This document shows, one piece after another, positions 1 to 7,622 of a stretch of DNA of 26,666 nt (position 1 is the first letter of the stretch; each line of letters starts with the position of its first letter). The notes under the pieces were generated by a model. It made no database searches. It was given only the letters and a program-made list of their open reading frames with translations, and was not told where the DNA came from. The position numbers were made by a program, and so were the translations under genes. Source of the DNA: Elusimicrobia bacterium UBA6262 (lineage in GTDB: Bacteria > CAYTYR01 > UBA6262); contig DJVG01000061.1 of NCBI GenBank assembly GCA_002441095.1, forward strand, positions 158 to 26,823, in the 5' to 3' direction.

Positions 1-201
1 CTCAAATTAGGGGCAGAACAAAAAGCCGCCAGGATCACCAAAATCTATCTCCGGCTGGGGACTTTTACGGAGATCAATGAAGAGGTGTTACGGTTCTTTT
101 TCCAGGAACACGGTAAAGATACGATCCTGGATGGGGCTGAATTGGTTATTGAACCTAGTGAGACGAGAGAATTACGGTTAGTGTCATTTGATTGCGAGTA
201 A
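1..201 (+). CDS. HypA-like protein without zinc ribbon (5' partial)
   Basis: An open frame enters from the window edge and stops at 199-201, leaving 66 residues. The stretch from IYLRLG to GAELVIE matches the nickel-binding/scaffold half of HypA: a strand ending in (I/L)G, a helix E-x-LRF-x-F, then GT-(I)-x-(D/E)GAEL-x-IE. HypA normally continues into a zinc ribbon with two CxxC pairs before a final GRELRV-x-SIEVE-like strand. Here the protein passes directly from LVIEPSE to TRELRLVSFDCE, so the zinc ribbon is absent while the last strand is kept. The N terminus, including the His2 nickel ligand region, lies outside the window. Known: HypA delivers nickel to [NiFe] hydrogenase. Inferred: this shortened relative may serve the neighbouring HypC-HydE protein and the [FeFe] system. 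Family assignment is fairly sure; function is unknown. Confidence 0.62.
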   Translation, partial: LKLGAEQKAARITKIYLRLGTFTEINEEVLRFFFQEHGKDTILDGAELVIEPSETRELRLVSFDCE

Positions 202-220
202 GTTTTATAAAACAAGTACG

Positions 221-337
221 GATATCAGGTGACCAGGTAATCAGGTAGTGGTTATCAGGAAAACAGGATATCAGGTACTACCTGATCTTCTGATACCCTG
301 ATACTCTTCACCCTGATGTCCTGATATTCTGATCTCC
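221..337. repeat. ATCAGG/CCTGAT repeat array A
   Basis: This gap between the HypA-like and HypC-HydE genes is filled with degenerate copies of a short unit. The left half carries ATCAGG-type units and the right half CCTGAT-type units, so the whole can fold back on itself. The centre, 270-286, is a perfect inverted repeat (ATCAGGTA, one base, TACCTGAT). The stretch 297-313, CCTGATACTCTTCACCC, recurs identically in array C at 20082-20098. The array ends about 30 bp before the ATG at 367. No coding frame is visible in it. Confidence 0.75.
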
Positions 338-366
338 GAATTTTAGACACTTGAGGAAAAAGCAGC

Positions 367-1668
367 ATGTGCTACGCGATACCGGGTAAAGTAGAAGCTA
401 TAGACGATAAGTTCGTAACCGTCAATTATTTCGGCGAGCGGAAAAAAGCCCTGAATGAACTGGCTGGACTGGCTGTGGGTGATTATATTTATGCCCAGGG
501 TGGCTTTGTTATCGAAAAAATATCACCGCAGGAAGCAGAAGATATTTTAACTACCTGGCGGGAACTGTTCTTTGAACTGCAGGACCTGGATGTCCGGCTC
601 TCCCGGGTAGAACTGGAAAAACAGGGAGTGGATAAAAAACTGGGGCTTATCCTGGATAAAGCTACTGACGGGAAAAGCCTGTCCCGGGAAGAATATTTAT
701 ATTTACTGAATTTAGATGACCTGCCGGCTAAGCAATTATTCTATAAAACCGCTAATTTCCTGCGCCAAAAATATCACGGCAATGCCTGCTGTGTCCATGG
801 CATCATCGAAATTTCCAATTACTGCGGCAGTAATTGCGCCTACTGCGGGATCGCGGATTCGGTTACCGGATTGCAGCGTTACCGCATGACTGGCAAAGAA
901 ATAATCGAGACGGCAGTTGAGGCAGTGGAAAAATATGGGTTCAAAGCTTTGGTTCTGCAAAGCGGCGAGGATAGAGGTTATACTGCCGGGGAACTGGCTG
1001 GCATTATTAAGGAAATAAAATCCCGCGCGGCAGTTTTACTGTTCATCAGTTTCGGGGAGATGGCAAAGAAAGATCTCCAGGAACTGTATGCCGCCGGAGC
1101 GCGCGGCCTGCTGATGCGTTTTGAAACTTCTAATCCTGAGCTTTACCGGAAAATTCATCCTGGCGCTGAGCTGAATGAGCGCCTGCAGGTGATCAGGAAT
1201 GCGGCTGATCTTGGTTATTTGATCGTGACTGGCGGCTTAGTCGGATTACCAGGGCAAACAAAAGAAGATATCCTGAATGACCTTTACCTGGCCCGGGAAC
1301 TAAAGTCTGAAATGCTCAGTTTTGGGCCATGTATTCCTCATCCGCAAACACCTTTGGCCCAATTGCCGCTGCCGCAGGAGGATGATATTTTAAAAGTCCT
1401 GGCCCTGTGCCGTTTTATGGATCCGGAAAAGGGGAATGTTGTAGTCACAACCGGTTTGGAAACGATCAGTCCTGATGCGCGCCGGAAGGGATTATTAGCC
1501 GGGGCGAATTCAGTGATGCTTAATGTTACCCCGCTGGAATACAGGAAACTCTATTCTATTTATCCTAATCGGGCTCATGAAAACGAAACTATTGCTATAC
1601 AAATAGCCGAGGTAGTATCACTATTGAAATCTATTGGCCGGGCACCTACTGACTTAGGCCGGTTTTAA
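367..1668 (+). CDS. HypC domain fused to HydE-like radical SAM protein
   Basis: 433 residues, against about 350 for a usual HydE. Residues 1 to about 72 are a HypC/HupF chaperone domain: it begins MCYAIPGKV with the hallmark Cys2 and continues through a GDYIYAQGGFVIEKI strand typical of HypC. From about residue 85 the protein is HydE-like: the radical SAM motif CX3CX2C is C153, C157, C160 in YCGSNCAYCG, followed by LQSGED, an ETSNPELYRKIHPG segment and GGLVGLPGQT. It lacks the C-terminal auxiliary CX7CX2C cysteines seen in the second HydE of this window. Start: ATG at 367 with GAGG 10 bp upstream. Known: HypC holds an Fe(CN)2CO group through Cys2 in [NiFe] maturation, and HydE processes an Fe(CO)2CN synthon in [FeFe] maturation. 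Inferred: the HypC part could hold or deliver the iron synthon. It may also be a HydE paralogue with a different substrate. Confidence 0.85.
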   Translation: MCYAIPGKVEAIDDKFVTVNYFGERKKALNELAGLAVGDYIYAQGGFVIEKISPQEAEDILTTWRELFFELQDLDVRLSRVELEKQGVDKKLGLILDKATDGKSLSREEYLYLLNLDDLPAKQLFYKTANFLRQKYHGNACCVHGIIEISNYCGSNCAYCGIADSVTGLQRYRMTGKEIIETAVEAVEKYGFKALVLQSGEDRGYTAGELAGIIKEIKSRAAVLLFISFGEMAKKDLQELYAAGARGLLMRFETSNPELYRKIHPGAELNERLQVIRNAADLGYLIVTGGLVGLPGQTKEDILNDLYLARELKSEMLSFGPCIPHPQTPLAQLPLPQEDDILKVLALCRFMDPEKGNVVVTTGLETISPDARRKGLLAGANSVMLNVTPLEYRKLYSIYPNRAHENETIAIQIAEVVSLLKSIGRAPTDLGRF

Positions 1669-1699
1669 CCTAAATAAGCCCTATTTTTTTAAGCTTTAA

Positions 1700-1715
1700 T
1701 GTGATATAAATCACA
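1700..1715. promoter_or_regulatory. Rex-type operator upstream of rex
   Basis: TGTGATATAAATCACA has 6-bp arms (TGTGAT/ATCACA) around a 4-bp centre and fits the TGTGA-N6-TCACA form of Rex operators. It lies just upstream of the putative -35 hexamer of rex, which suggests autoregulation. A half-site, TTGTGAA, lies at 1762-1768 between the -10 and the ribosome binding site. CRP/FNR-family sites have the same shape, so the assignment to Rex rests on the gene context. Confidence 0.6.
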
Positions 1716-1721
1716 ATATAC

Positions 1722-1750
1722 TTGACAGTAATCAATTATTATGCTACTTT
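1722..1750 (+). promoter_or_regulatory. Putative promoter of rex and histidine kinase
   Basis: A perfect -35 hexamer TTGACA (1722-1727) is followed after 17 bp by TACTTT (1745-1750), a weak -10. The Rex-like operator sits 6 bp upstream. An AAGGAG ribosome binding site follows at 1771-1776, 6 bp before the ATG of rex. Confidence 0.45.
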
Positions 1751-1782
1751 AATATTAGATATTGTGAAAAAAGGAGCATTAA

Positions 1783-2418
1783 ATGATAACCACAAAAAAC
1801 TGCGTGATCAGGCTTTCCCGGTATAAGAATGCTTTGAACCGGTTTAAATCATTGGGTTTTGTCAAAGTATTTTCTGATAACCTGGCTGATGCCGTAGGGG
1901 TAACTTCATCTCAAGTGCGCAAAGATTTTTCTCTTTTTGGTATTTCCGGCAATAAAAAGGGCGGCTATAAGGTTGATGAGCTGGTAGACAAAATTAATAT
2001 TATCCTGGGCAAGAATGAAATACAACAAGTAGTGCTGGTTGGCGCCGGACATATGGGCAAAGCTTTGCTTAAGTATAAAGGTTTTGAGAAAGAAGGAATG
2101 AAGATCGTAGCCTGTTTCGATATTGACCAGACGAAGTTGAACCGTGAAGCATTGACCCCGATCTTGCCGGCCAAAGAAATGAAAGATTTTGTACAAATCC
2201 GGCAGATCAGGGTGGGTATTATAGCGGTGCCTGATGCTGCGGCCCAGGCCGTACTGGACCAGATGCTGGAGGCGGGGATAAAAGGGGTGCTGAATTTTGC
2301 GCCCATCACGCTGCGCGGTGCCGAGGATACGGTTGTGAATAATGTTAATATAGAATTGGAACTGGAAAACGTGATCTATTATGTGAATGCTCTGGGAAAG
2401 GCCCAACAGGCACAATGA
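1783..2418 (+). CDS. rex: Redox-sensing transcriptional repressor Rex
   Basis: 211 residues, the normal Rex length. The N-terminal winged helix (about 1-80) contains the family signature around VTSSQVRKDFSLFG and GGYKVDELV. A Rossmann NAD(H)-binding domain follows, with the nucleotide-binding loop GAGHMG at residues 87-92 and the Rex-typical GIIAVPDAAAQ and GVLNFAP segments. Known: Rex represses fermentation and hydrogenase genes when the NADH/NAD+ ratio is low, and NADH releases it from DNA. The start has a good AAGGAG site 6 bp upstream. The 3' end overlaps the histidine kinase by ATGA, so the two are translated together. Rex-like operators lie before this gene and before hydrogenase module 1, which makes a direct role in controlling the cluster likely. 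Confidence 0.95.
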   Translation: MITTKNCVIRLSRYKNALNRFKSLGFVKVFSDNLADAVGVTSSQVRKDFSLFGISGNKKGGYKVDELVDKINIILGKNEIQQVVLVGAGHMGKALLKYKGFEKEGMKIVACFDIDQTKLNREALTPILPAKEMKDFVQIRQIRVGIIAVPDAAAQAVLDQMLEAGIKGVLNFAPITLRGAEDTVVNNVNIELELENVIYYVNALGKAQQAQ

Positions 2419-4253
2419 AAACCAGGACTTTAAAATCTAAGATCCTTTATTCCTTCCTGAGCGTAATATTAGTATTGGGGATATCTATTGCCCTGCTCGG
2501 TTTTTATGTCATTAAGAAAGATATTATTGAGCGGGCCCAGCAGCAGGTTAAAAATGACCTGCAAGTAGCTCATATGGTTTACACTGGCGAACTGGAAAGC
2601 ATGAAACAGGCTTTCTCGGTAATCCGGTACATTACCACCCTGGAAGAATTAAAGTCGCGCCTGGGACTTGATTACCTCTATATTATTAATATCAGTGAGG
2701 GCCATAGTGCGCCTAGTGAAATAGCCCGGCAAGCTTCCTTGGGCAAAAGTGTAGGCGGTACCCGGGTCATTGAAAAGGATGAATTGCGGAAATTGGCCCC
2801 GGCTTTAGTGCAAAAATCCCGTATTGATATCCGTTTTACCGCAAAAGCCAAACCCAGCGATAAAAAAGTATTAGAACAGGCTTTAGCCCTGGAATATGCC
2901 CGGCCGCTCTTAAATGAACAGGGACAGATCGATAAAATAATTTATGGCGGCAAGATCATCAATGGCGATTTCACTTTAGTGGACAAGATCAGGGATTATG
3001 TTTTTGAAAACAGGCTCTATGCCGGCAAACCTATCGGCACAGTCACTATCTTCCTGGATGATACCAGGATCGCTACAAATGTACTGGATAGCGAGGGCAA
3101 GCGGGCTATCGGTACCCGGATCTCGGAAAATGTATATGAAAATGTCGTGGGCAAGGGCAGATCCTGGCTGGACCGGGCGTTTGTGGTGACTGACTGGTAT
3201 CTGACAGCATATGAACCCATCCGGAACGTTAACGGCAAAATAGTCGGTATATTGTATGTAGGCATTTTGGAAAAACCATTTAATGATATGCGCCGGAATA
3301 TCTTGTTAGCTTTTCTGGCCATTCTCCTGCTGGGCACGGCCTTGGCTGTTATCTTGTCGGTTATTCTTGATGTTACTATCGCCAAACCATTCACCAGGAT
3401 GACCGAAGCGACCAGCTTGCTGGCTGCCGGCGACCTGGATCACCGTATTGCTGCTGTATCGCAGATCACTGAGTTGCACCAGCTGGCAGAATCTTTTAAT
3501 GAAATGGCTACAAAATTGCAGGAACGCGACGCTAATCTTAATGAAACCAATGAAAAATTAACTACCCTTAATAAAAGTTACCTGGATTTGATCGGGTTTG
3601 TTTCTCATGAACTGAAGGGGATCCTGGGTTCTATCGTGATGAATATTTATTCCCTGAAGGAAGGCTATCTTGGCGTGCTGAACGAGAAACAGCAGAAAGC
3701 CATGAATTCAGCGGCCCGAACCCTGGACCACTTTGAAACCATGGTCAAGAATTACCTGGATCTCTCCCGGATTGAAAAAGGCGAGCTGGAAATAAAGCCT
3801 ACCGCGGCTGACCTGGCTGAAGATATTGTCAGGCCGGCGCTGGTGCATTTTGAAAAGCAGATACAGGAAAAAAACCTGCAGGTCACTAACCTGGTCCTGC
3901 CGGGTATCAAGCTGTCTGTGGACAAGAACCTATTGTTGATCGTGTGCGATAATTTGCTGGGCAATGCCTGCAAGTACAGCCAGTCCGGCGCCCAGGTCAT
4001 TGTTGAAGGTATTATCGAGCAGGATCATATTAAGGTGAGTGTTTATAATGAAGGGATACCCATTAAAGACGAGCAACAAAAGCAATTGTTCAAGAAATTT
4101 TCCCGGCTCGAAGGCTCAGAAAAGATCAGGGGCACGGGCATTGGCCTATACATCACCCGGCAGATCATCGAAAAGCACAAGGGCAAGATCTGGGTGGAAG
4201 CCAAGGAGCACGGCAATAGCTTCATCTTTATTCTAACTCGTAGTTTGGGTTAG
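2415..4253 (+). CDS. Membrane sensor histidine kinase (Cache-HAMP-HisKA-HATPase)
   Basis: 612 residues. One transmembrane helix lies at about 10-32. An extracytoplasmic sensor region follows to about 290, and its later part (GKPIGTVTIFLDDTRIATNV, then GTRIS and an AYEPIRN-x-NG-x-IVGILYVGI segment) looks like a Cache domain. A second transmembrane helix is at about 295-318, with a HAMP linker to about 372 and a short coiled coil. The phosphoacceptor is H398 in VSHELKG. The ATPase domain has the N box DNLLGNACKYS (D512, N513, N517) and the G box GTGIGLYI (573-580). The gene overlaps rex by 4 bp. No response regulator is adjacent, but two receiver-only proteins lie among the hydrogenase genes at 10265 and 13247 and are the best partner candidates, by inference. 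The ligand is unknown. Confidence 0.9.
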   Translation: MKTRTLKSKILYSFLSVILVLGISIALLGFYVIKKDIIERAQQQVKNDLQVAHMVYTGELESMKQAFSVIRYITTLEELKSRLGLDYLYIINISEGHSAPSEIARQASLGKSVGGTRVIEKDELRKLAPALVQKSRIDIRFTAKAKPSDKKVLEQALALEYARPLLNEQGQIDKIIYGGKIINGDFTLVDKIRDYVFENRLYAGKPIGTVTIFLDDTRIATNVLDSEGKRAIGTRISENVYENVVGKGRSWLDRAFVVTDWYLTAYEPIRNVNGKIVGILYVGILEKPFNDMRRNILLAFLAILLLGTALAVILSVILDVTIAKPFTRMTEATSLLAAGDLDHRIAAVSQITELHQLAESFNEMATKLQERDANLNETNEKLTTLNKSYLDLIGFVSHELKGILGSIVMNIYSLKEGYLGVLNEKQQKAMNSAARTLDHFETMVKNYLDLSRIEKGELEIKPTAADLAEDIVRPALVHFEKQIQEKNLQVTNLVLPGIKLSVDKNLLLIVCDNLLGNACKYSQSGAQVIVEGIIEQDHIKVSVYNEGIPIKDEQQKQLFKKFSRLEGSEKIRGTGIGLYITRQIIEKHKGKIWVEAKEHGNSFIFILTRSLG

Positions 4254-4302
4254 TTTTTAAGAACCGAGACATAATAGTTCAATATTTTTCTGTATAAAAA
4301 AG

Positions 4303-4318
4303 TGCGAGCATACTCACA
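4303..4318. promoter_or_regulatory. Second Rex-like operator, upstream of hydrogenase module 1
   Basis: TGCGAGCATACTCACA matches the TGTGA-N6-TCACA form with one mismatch; the arms TGCGAG and CTCACA differ from perfect symmetry at one position. A TATAAA stretch (4293-4298) that could be a -10 lies 5 bp upstream, so a bound repressor would block initiation. The site is 100 bp before the ATG at 4419. It overlaps another inverted repeat (CATACT 4309-4314 / AGTATG 4321-4326). Confidence 0.5.
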
Positions 4319-4418
4319 GCAGTATGTAAGCATTTTTTTAAAAAGAAAAATGAAGAAATTTTATGTCGAATTCAAAAATCTAACACAAATTACGAGTCAT
4401 ACAAAAGGAGCGGAATAA

Positions 4419-7400
4419 ATGAGTAATAGCCCGCAACAGGTTTTAGCAAGAGCCAGGCAAAATGCCATTCATCAGAACCTTCATAAGTGGCTGGCCCCGA
4501 CCAGGATCAATGTCGGCATGTCCACGTGTGAAATTGCCGCTGGTTCGAAAGTAGTCTGGCAAGTGATGGAGGAAGAGATCAAGAAACGGAAACTGAAGGA
4601 TGTTCATCTTTGTCGCAAGGGTTGTGTCGGCCGCTGTCATCATGAGCCCACTGTGGAAGTGTTCCAGGCCGGCAAAGCGCCGTTCAAATATGAAAATGTT
4701 GACGCGGCTAAAGCCAGGAAAATAATCATTGACCACCTGGTCAAGAAAAACGTGCCCTGTCCCAGCCATAAGACCGGGAAAAAACCGGTTAGCAAAGATC
4801 ACTTGACTGATAAATCCCATTTTATTTTCAGCGATATAGATTATTTTAATAAACAGAAACGCATGGCCCTGCGCAACTGCGGAGTGATCGATCCGGAGAA
4901 TATTGATGATTATCTCGCGATCAGGGGCTATGAAGCATTAGCCAAGGTTTTAAGCGATTATACTCCTGACCGGGTTATTGACGAAATGATCAAGTCTGGC
5001 TTGCGCGGCCGTGGCGGCGGCGGGTTCCCGACCGGCACCAAATGGCGTTTTGTCGCTGACCAGAAAGCCGGCAAAAAGTATGTGATCTGCAATGCGGATG
5101 AGGGCGACCCAGGGGCGTTCATGGACCGCAGTGTAATTGAAGGCGATCCGTTTTCAGTCTTGGAGTCGATGGCCATCGGCGGGTATGCTGTCGGGGCTGA
5201 CCAGGGAATCGTCTATATCCGCGCTGAGTATCCCTTGGCCGTGGAGCGGCTGAAGATCGCTATTAAGCAGGCGAAAGAATTGAAACTGCTAGGGAAAAAC
5301 ATCTTAGGGACAAATTATTCTTTTGAAATTGATATTGTGCTTGGCGCCGGGGCTTTTGTCTGCGGCGAGGAAACTGCCCTGATCAATTCTATCCAGGGTG
5401 AACGGGGTATGCCTAAGGTAAAACCACCGTTCCCGTCCACTAGCGGTTTATGGGGACAGCCAACACTCATCAATAATGTGGAAACCTGGGCTAATGTCCC
5501 GGTAATTATTCTTGACGGATATGAGCGCTTTGCTGCGGTTGGCACAGAGAAAAGTAAGGGCACCAAAGTATTTGCCCTGGCCGGCAAAATAAAAAATACC
5601 GGCCTGGTAGAAGTCCCGATGGGCACCACGCTCGGTGAAGTGATCTTTGACATCGGCGGCGGTATCAAAGAAGGAAGAAAGTTCAAGACAGCCCAGACCG
5701 GCGGCCCGTCAGGCGGTTGCCTGCCGGTGCAATACCTGAATACGCCGATCGATTATGATTCTTTGGCCAGTGCCGGGTCCATTATGGGCTCCGGCGGCCT
5801 GATCGTCATGGATGAAAAAGATTGCATGGTAGATGTCGCTAAATTTTTCCTGGAATTCACCCAGGATGAATCGTGCGGGAAGTGCACTCCCTGCCGGGAA
5901 GGTACCAAACGGATGCTGGAGATATTGACCCGCATTACCAGCGGCCAGGGAGAGCTCAGCGATATCGATAAACTGGAAAGCCTGGGAGAAACCATTAAAA
6001 AAACAGCCCTCTGCGGCTTGGGGCAGACTGCTCCTAATCCCGTGTTGTCAACCCTGCGTTTTTTCCGCGCTGAATATGAAGCTCATATTAAAGAGAGAAA
6101 GTGCCCGTCGGCAGTTTGCGCTGACTTATTTGTCTCTCCCTGCCAGCATACTTGTCCGGTGCACATTGATATTCCTGGCTTTATCGGCCTGATCAAGGAA
6201 GGAAAGTTCAAGGAAAGCGCGGAAATGATCTTACAACGCAACCCGTTCCCTTCTATTTGCGGCCGGGTCTGTCATCACCCGTGCGAATCAAATTGCCGGC
6301 GTGGGAAAATAGAAGAACCAGTGGCGATCATGCTGTTAAAACGTTTTGCGGCTGATTATACGGTCAGCGATGATGTAAAAATTGAGAAATATACCGGCCA
6401 GCAGTTAAAAGAAAAAGTAGCTATTATCGGCAGCGGTCCGGCTGGCCTATCCTGCGCTTACCAAATGGCCAAGCGCGGTTACCAGGTTACGGTATTTGAA
6501 GCAGACCAGAAAACAGGCGGTATGCTGACCCTGGGCATTCCTGAATACCGGTTGCCCAAGGAAGTAGTTAAGCGGGAGATCAAGCGGATCACTGACCTGG
6601 GAGTGAAGATCAAAACTAACACCGCTCTCGGTAAAGATATTTCACTAAAGCAGCTTAAGGACCATGACTTCAAAGCAGTGTATCTCGCTATCGGTGCCTG
6701 GAAAGAAGCAGCGCTGGGCATCCCGGGTACTGAATTGACTGGTTTCCTGGGATCTTTGAATTTCCTGAAAGATTATAACTCCGAACGGATCAAGAAAATG
6801 CACGGTGCCTATGCCTTGATGAAGGGCAAAAGCCAGATCGTGTTCACCGGCCAGAAAGTCGCGGTCATTGGCGGCGGGAACGCAGCCATGGATGTAGCCA
6901 GGACCTGCCTCAGGTTAGGGGCGGATGAAGTGCATGTCATTTACCGCCGGACCAAAGACGCTATGCCGGCTATCCCGGAAGAAGTGGAAGAAGCGGAAAA
7001 AGAAGGAGTTAAATTCCATTTCCTGTTGATTCCCACGGCGATCAAAGGTAAAGATAACCAGGTTGTTTCCCTGGAATGCGCCTATACCCAGGCGGGTGAA
7101 TTTGACCTGAGCGGCAGGCGGAAACCATTAGCGACCGAAGAAGTATTCAACCTGCCGGTAAATATCGTGATTAGCGCGATTGGCGGCAAACCTGATATTC
7201 CTGAAAACGTGCAGAAAGAATTAGGAGTCAAAAATACCGGAGCGCTGAGCGTGGACCGGGAAACCCTGGCCACTAATATCCCGGGAATTTTTGCCGGCGG
7301 CGATCTGGTGAGCGGCGGAGCCACGGTCATAGAAGCTATCGCGGACGGGGAAAAAGCAGCCATTTCCATGGAGCGCTCTTTTAAAGGCGAAGACTTACAT

Positions 7401-7622
7401 CAGAACAGGTATGTCATCAAAGGCGAACGGAGAATAGTAAATGATTTTGATCCCAGCGCCGAGATCAAAGAGAAGAACCGGCCGCAGCAAGCCAAGGTAA
7501 GCATGGTTAAGCGGTTGCAGGCCTTTACCGAGGTCGAATTGGGATATTCTAAAAAACAGGCTCTCGAAGAGGCAGATCGTTGTTTGCGCTGCGACCGTCG
7601 GGAAGAGGAGTGTAAGCCATGA
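4419..7622 (+). CDS. hydB: HydB (NuoF-type) fused to GltD/NfnB-type NAD(P)H oxidoreductase
   Basis: 1067 residues, far longer than the usual ~600-residue HydB. Residues 20-115 form a thioredoxin-fold [2Fe-2S] domain with C37, C65, C69 and C73. Residues ~145-400 are the FMN/NADH-binding NuoF domain (RGRGGGGFPTGTKW, NADEGDPGAFMDRS). A soluble-ligand-binding (SLBB) region follows, then the 4Fe-4S site C486, C489, C492 and C532. After KCPSAVC a GltD-like half begins: an N-terminal Fe-S region (CQHTCPVHIDIPGF from C575, then RNPFPSICGRVCHHPCESNC), an FAD loop GSGPAG (671-676), a second dinucleotide loop GGGNAA (818-823) followed by the VIYRRT segment, and the FAGGDLVSGGATVIEAI motif. Known: HydB accepts electrons from NADH, and GltD/NfnB works with NADPH. 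Inferred: the complex links NADH, NADPH and H2, as in Nfn or Sporomusa-type transhydrogenases. Its stop overlaps hydA1 by ATGA. Confidence 0.92.
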   Translation: MSNSPQQVLARARQNAIHQNLHKWLAPTRINVGMSTCEIAAGSKVVWQVMEEEIKKRKLKDVHLCRKGCVGRCHHEPTVEVFQAGKAPFKYENVDAAKARKIIIDHLVKKNVPCPSHKTGKKPVSKDHLTDKSHFIFSDIDYFNKQKRMALRNCGVIDPENIDDYLAIRGYEALAKVLSDYTPDRVIDEMIKSGLRGRGGGGFPTGTKWRFVADQKAGKKYVICNADEGDPGAFMDRSVIEGDPFSVLESMAIGGYAVGADQGIVYIRAEYPLAVERLKIAIKQAKELKLLGKNILGTNYSFEIDIVLGAGAFVCGEETALINSIQGERGMPKVKPPFPSTSGLWGQPTLINNVETWANVPVIILDGYERFAAVGTEKSKGTKVFALAGKIKNTGLVEVPMGTTLGEVIFDIGGGIKEGRKFKTAQTGGPSGGCLPVQYLNTPIDYDSLASAGSIMGSGGLIVMDEKDCMVDVAKFFLEFTQDESCGKCTPCREGTKRMLEILTRITSGQGELSDIDKLESLGETIKKTALCGLGQTAPNPVLSTLRFFRAEYEAHIKERKCPSAVCADLFVSPCQHTCPVHIDIPGFIGLIKEGKFKESAEMILQRNPFPSICGRVCHHPCESNCRRGKIEEPVAIMLLKRFAADYTVSDDVKIEKYTGQQLKEKVAIIGSGPAGLSCAYQMAKRGYQVTVFEADQKTGGMLTLGIPEYRLPKEVVKREIKRITDLGVKIKTNTALGKDISLKQLKDHDFKAVYLAIGAWKEAALGIPGTELTGFLGSLNFLKDYNSERIKKMHGAYALMKGKSQIVFTGQKVAVIGGGNAAMDVARTCLRLGADEVHVIYRRTKDAMPAIPEEVEEAEKEGVKFHFLLIPTAIKGKDNQVVSLECAYTQAGEFDLSGRRKPLATEEVFNLPVNIVISAIGGKPDIPENVQKELGVKNTGALSVDRETLATNIPGIFAGGDLVSGGATVIEAIADGEKAAISMERSFKGEDLHQNRYVIKGERRIVNDFDPSAEIKEKNRPQQAKVSMVKRLQAFTEVELGYSKKQALEEADRCLRCDRREEECKP

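Noticed and set aside
221..337. CRISPR-like reading of the ATCAGG arrays
   Set aside because: Units are about 6-10 bp, degenerate, in both orientations and without constant-length spacers; no cas genes are present.
1654..1690. Possible terminator after the HypC-HydE gene
   Set aside because: The TTAGG/CCTAA stem is only 5 bp and lies 10 bp before the T-run, so it does not fit a normal intrinsic terminator.
1906..2415. Long open frames on the minus strand opposite rex, hydC, hydB and others
   Set aside because: They lie entirely opposite conserved genes, lack ribosome binding sites and match no known family.
4309..4340. Hairpin CATACT/AGTATG followed by a T-run as terminator of the rex operon
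   Set aside because: The stem is AT-rich, 6 bp, and separated from the T-run; the overlapping Rex-like operator explains the symmetry better. Not excluded.
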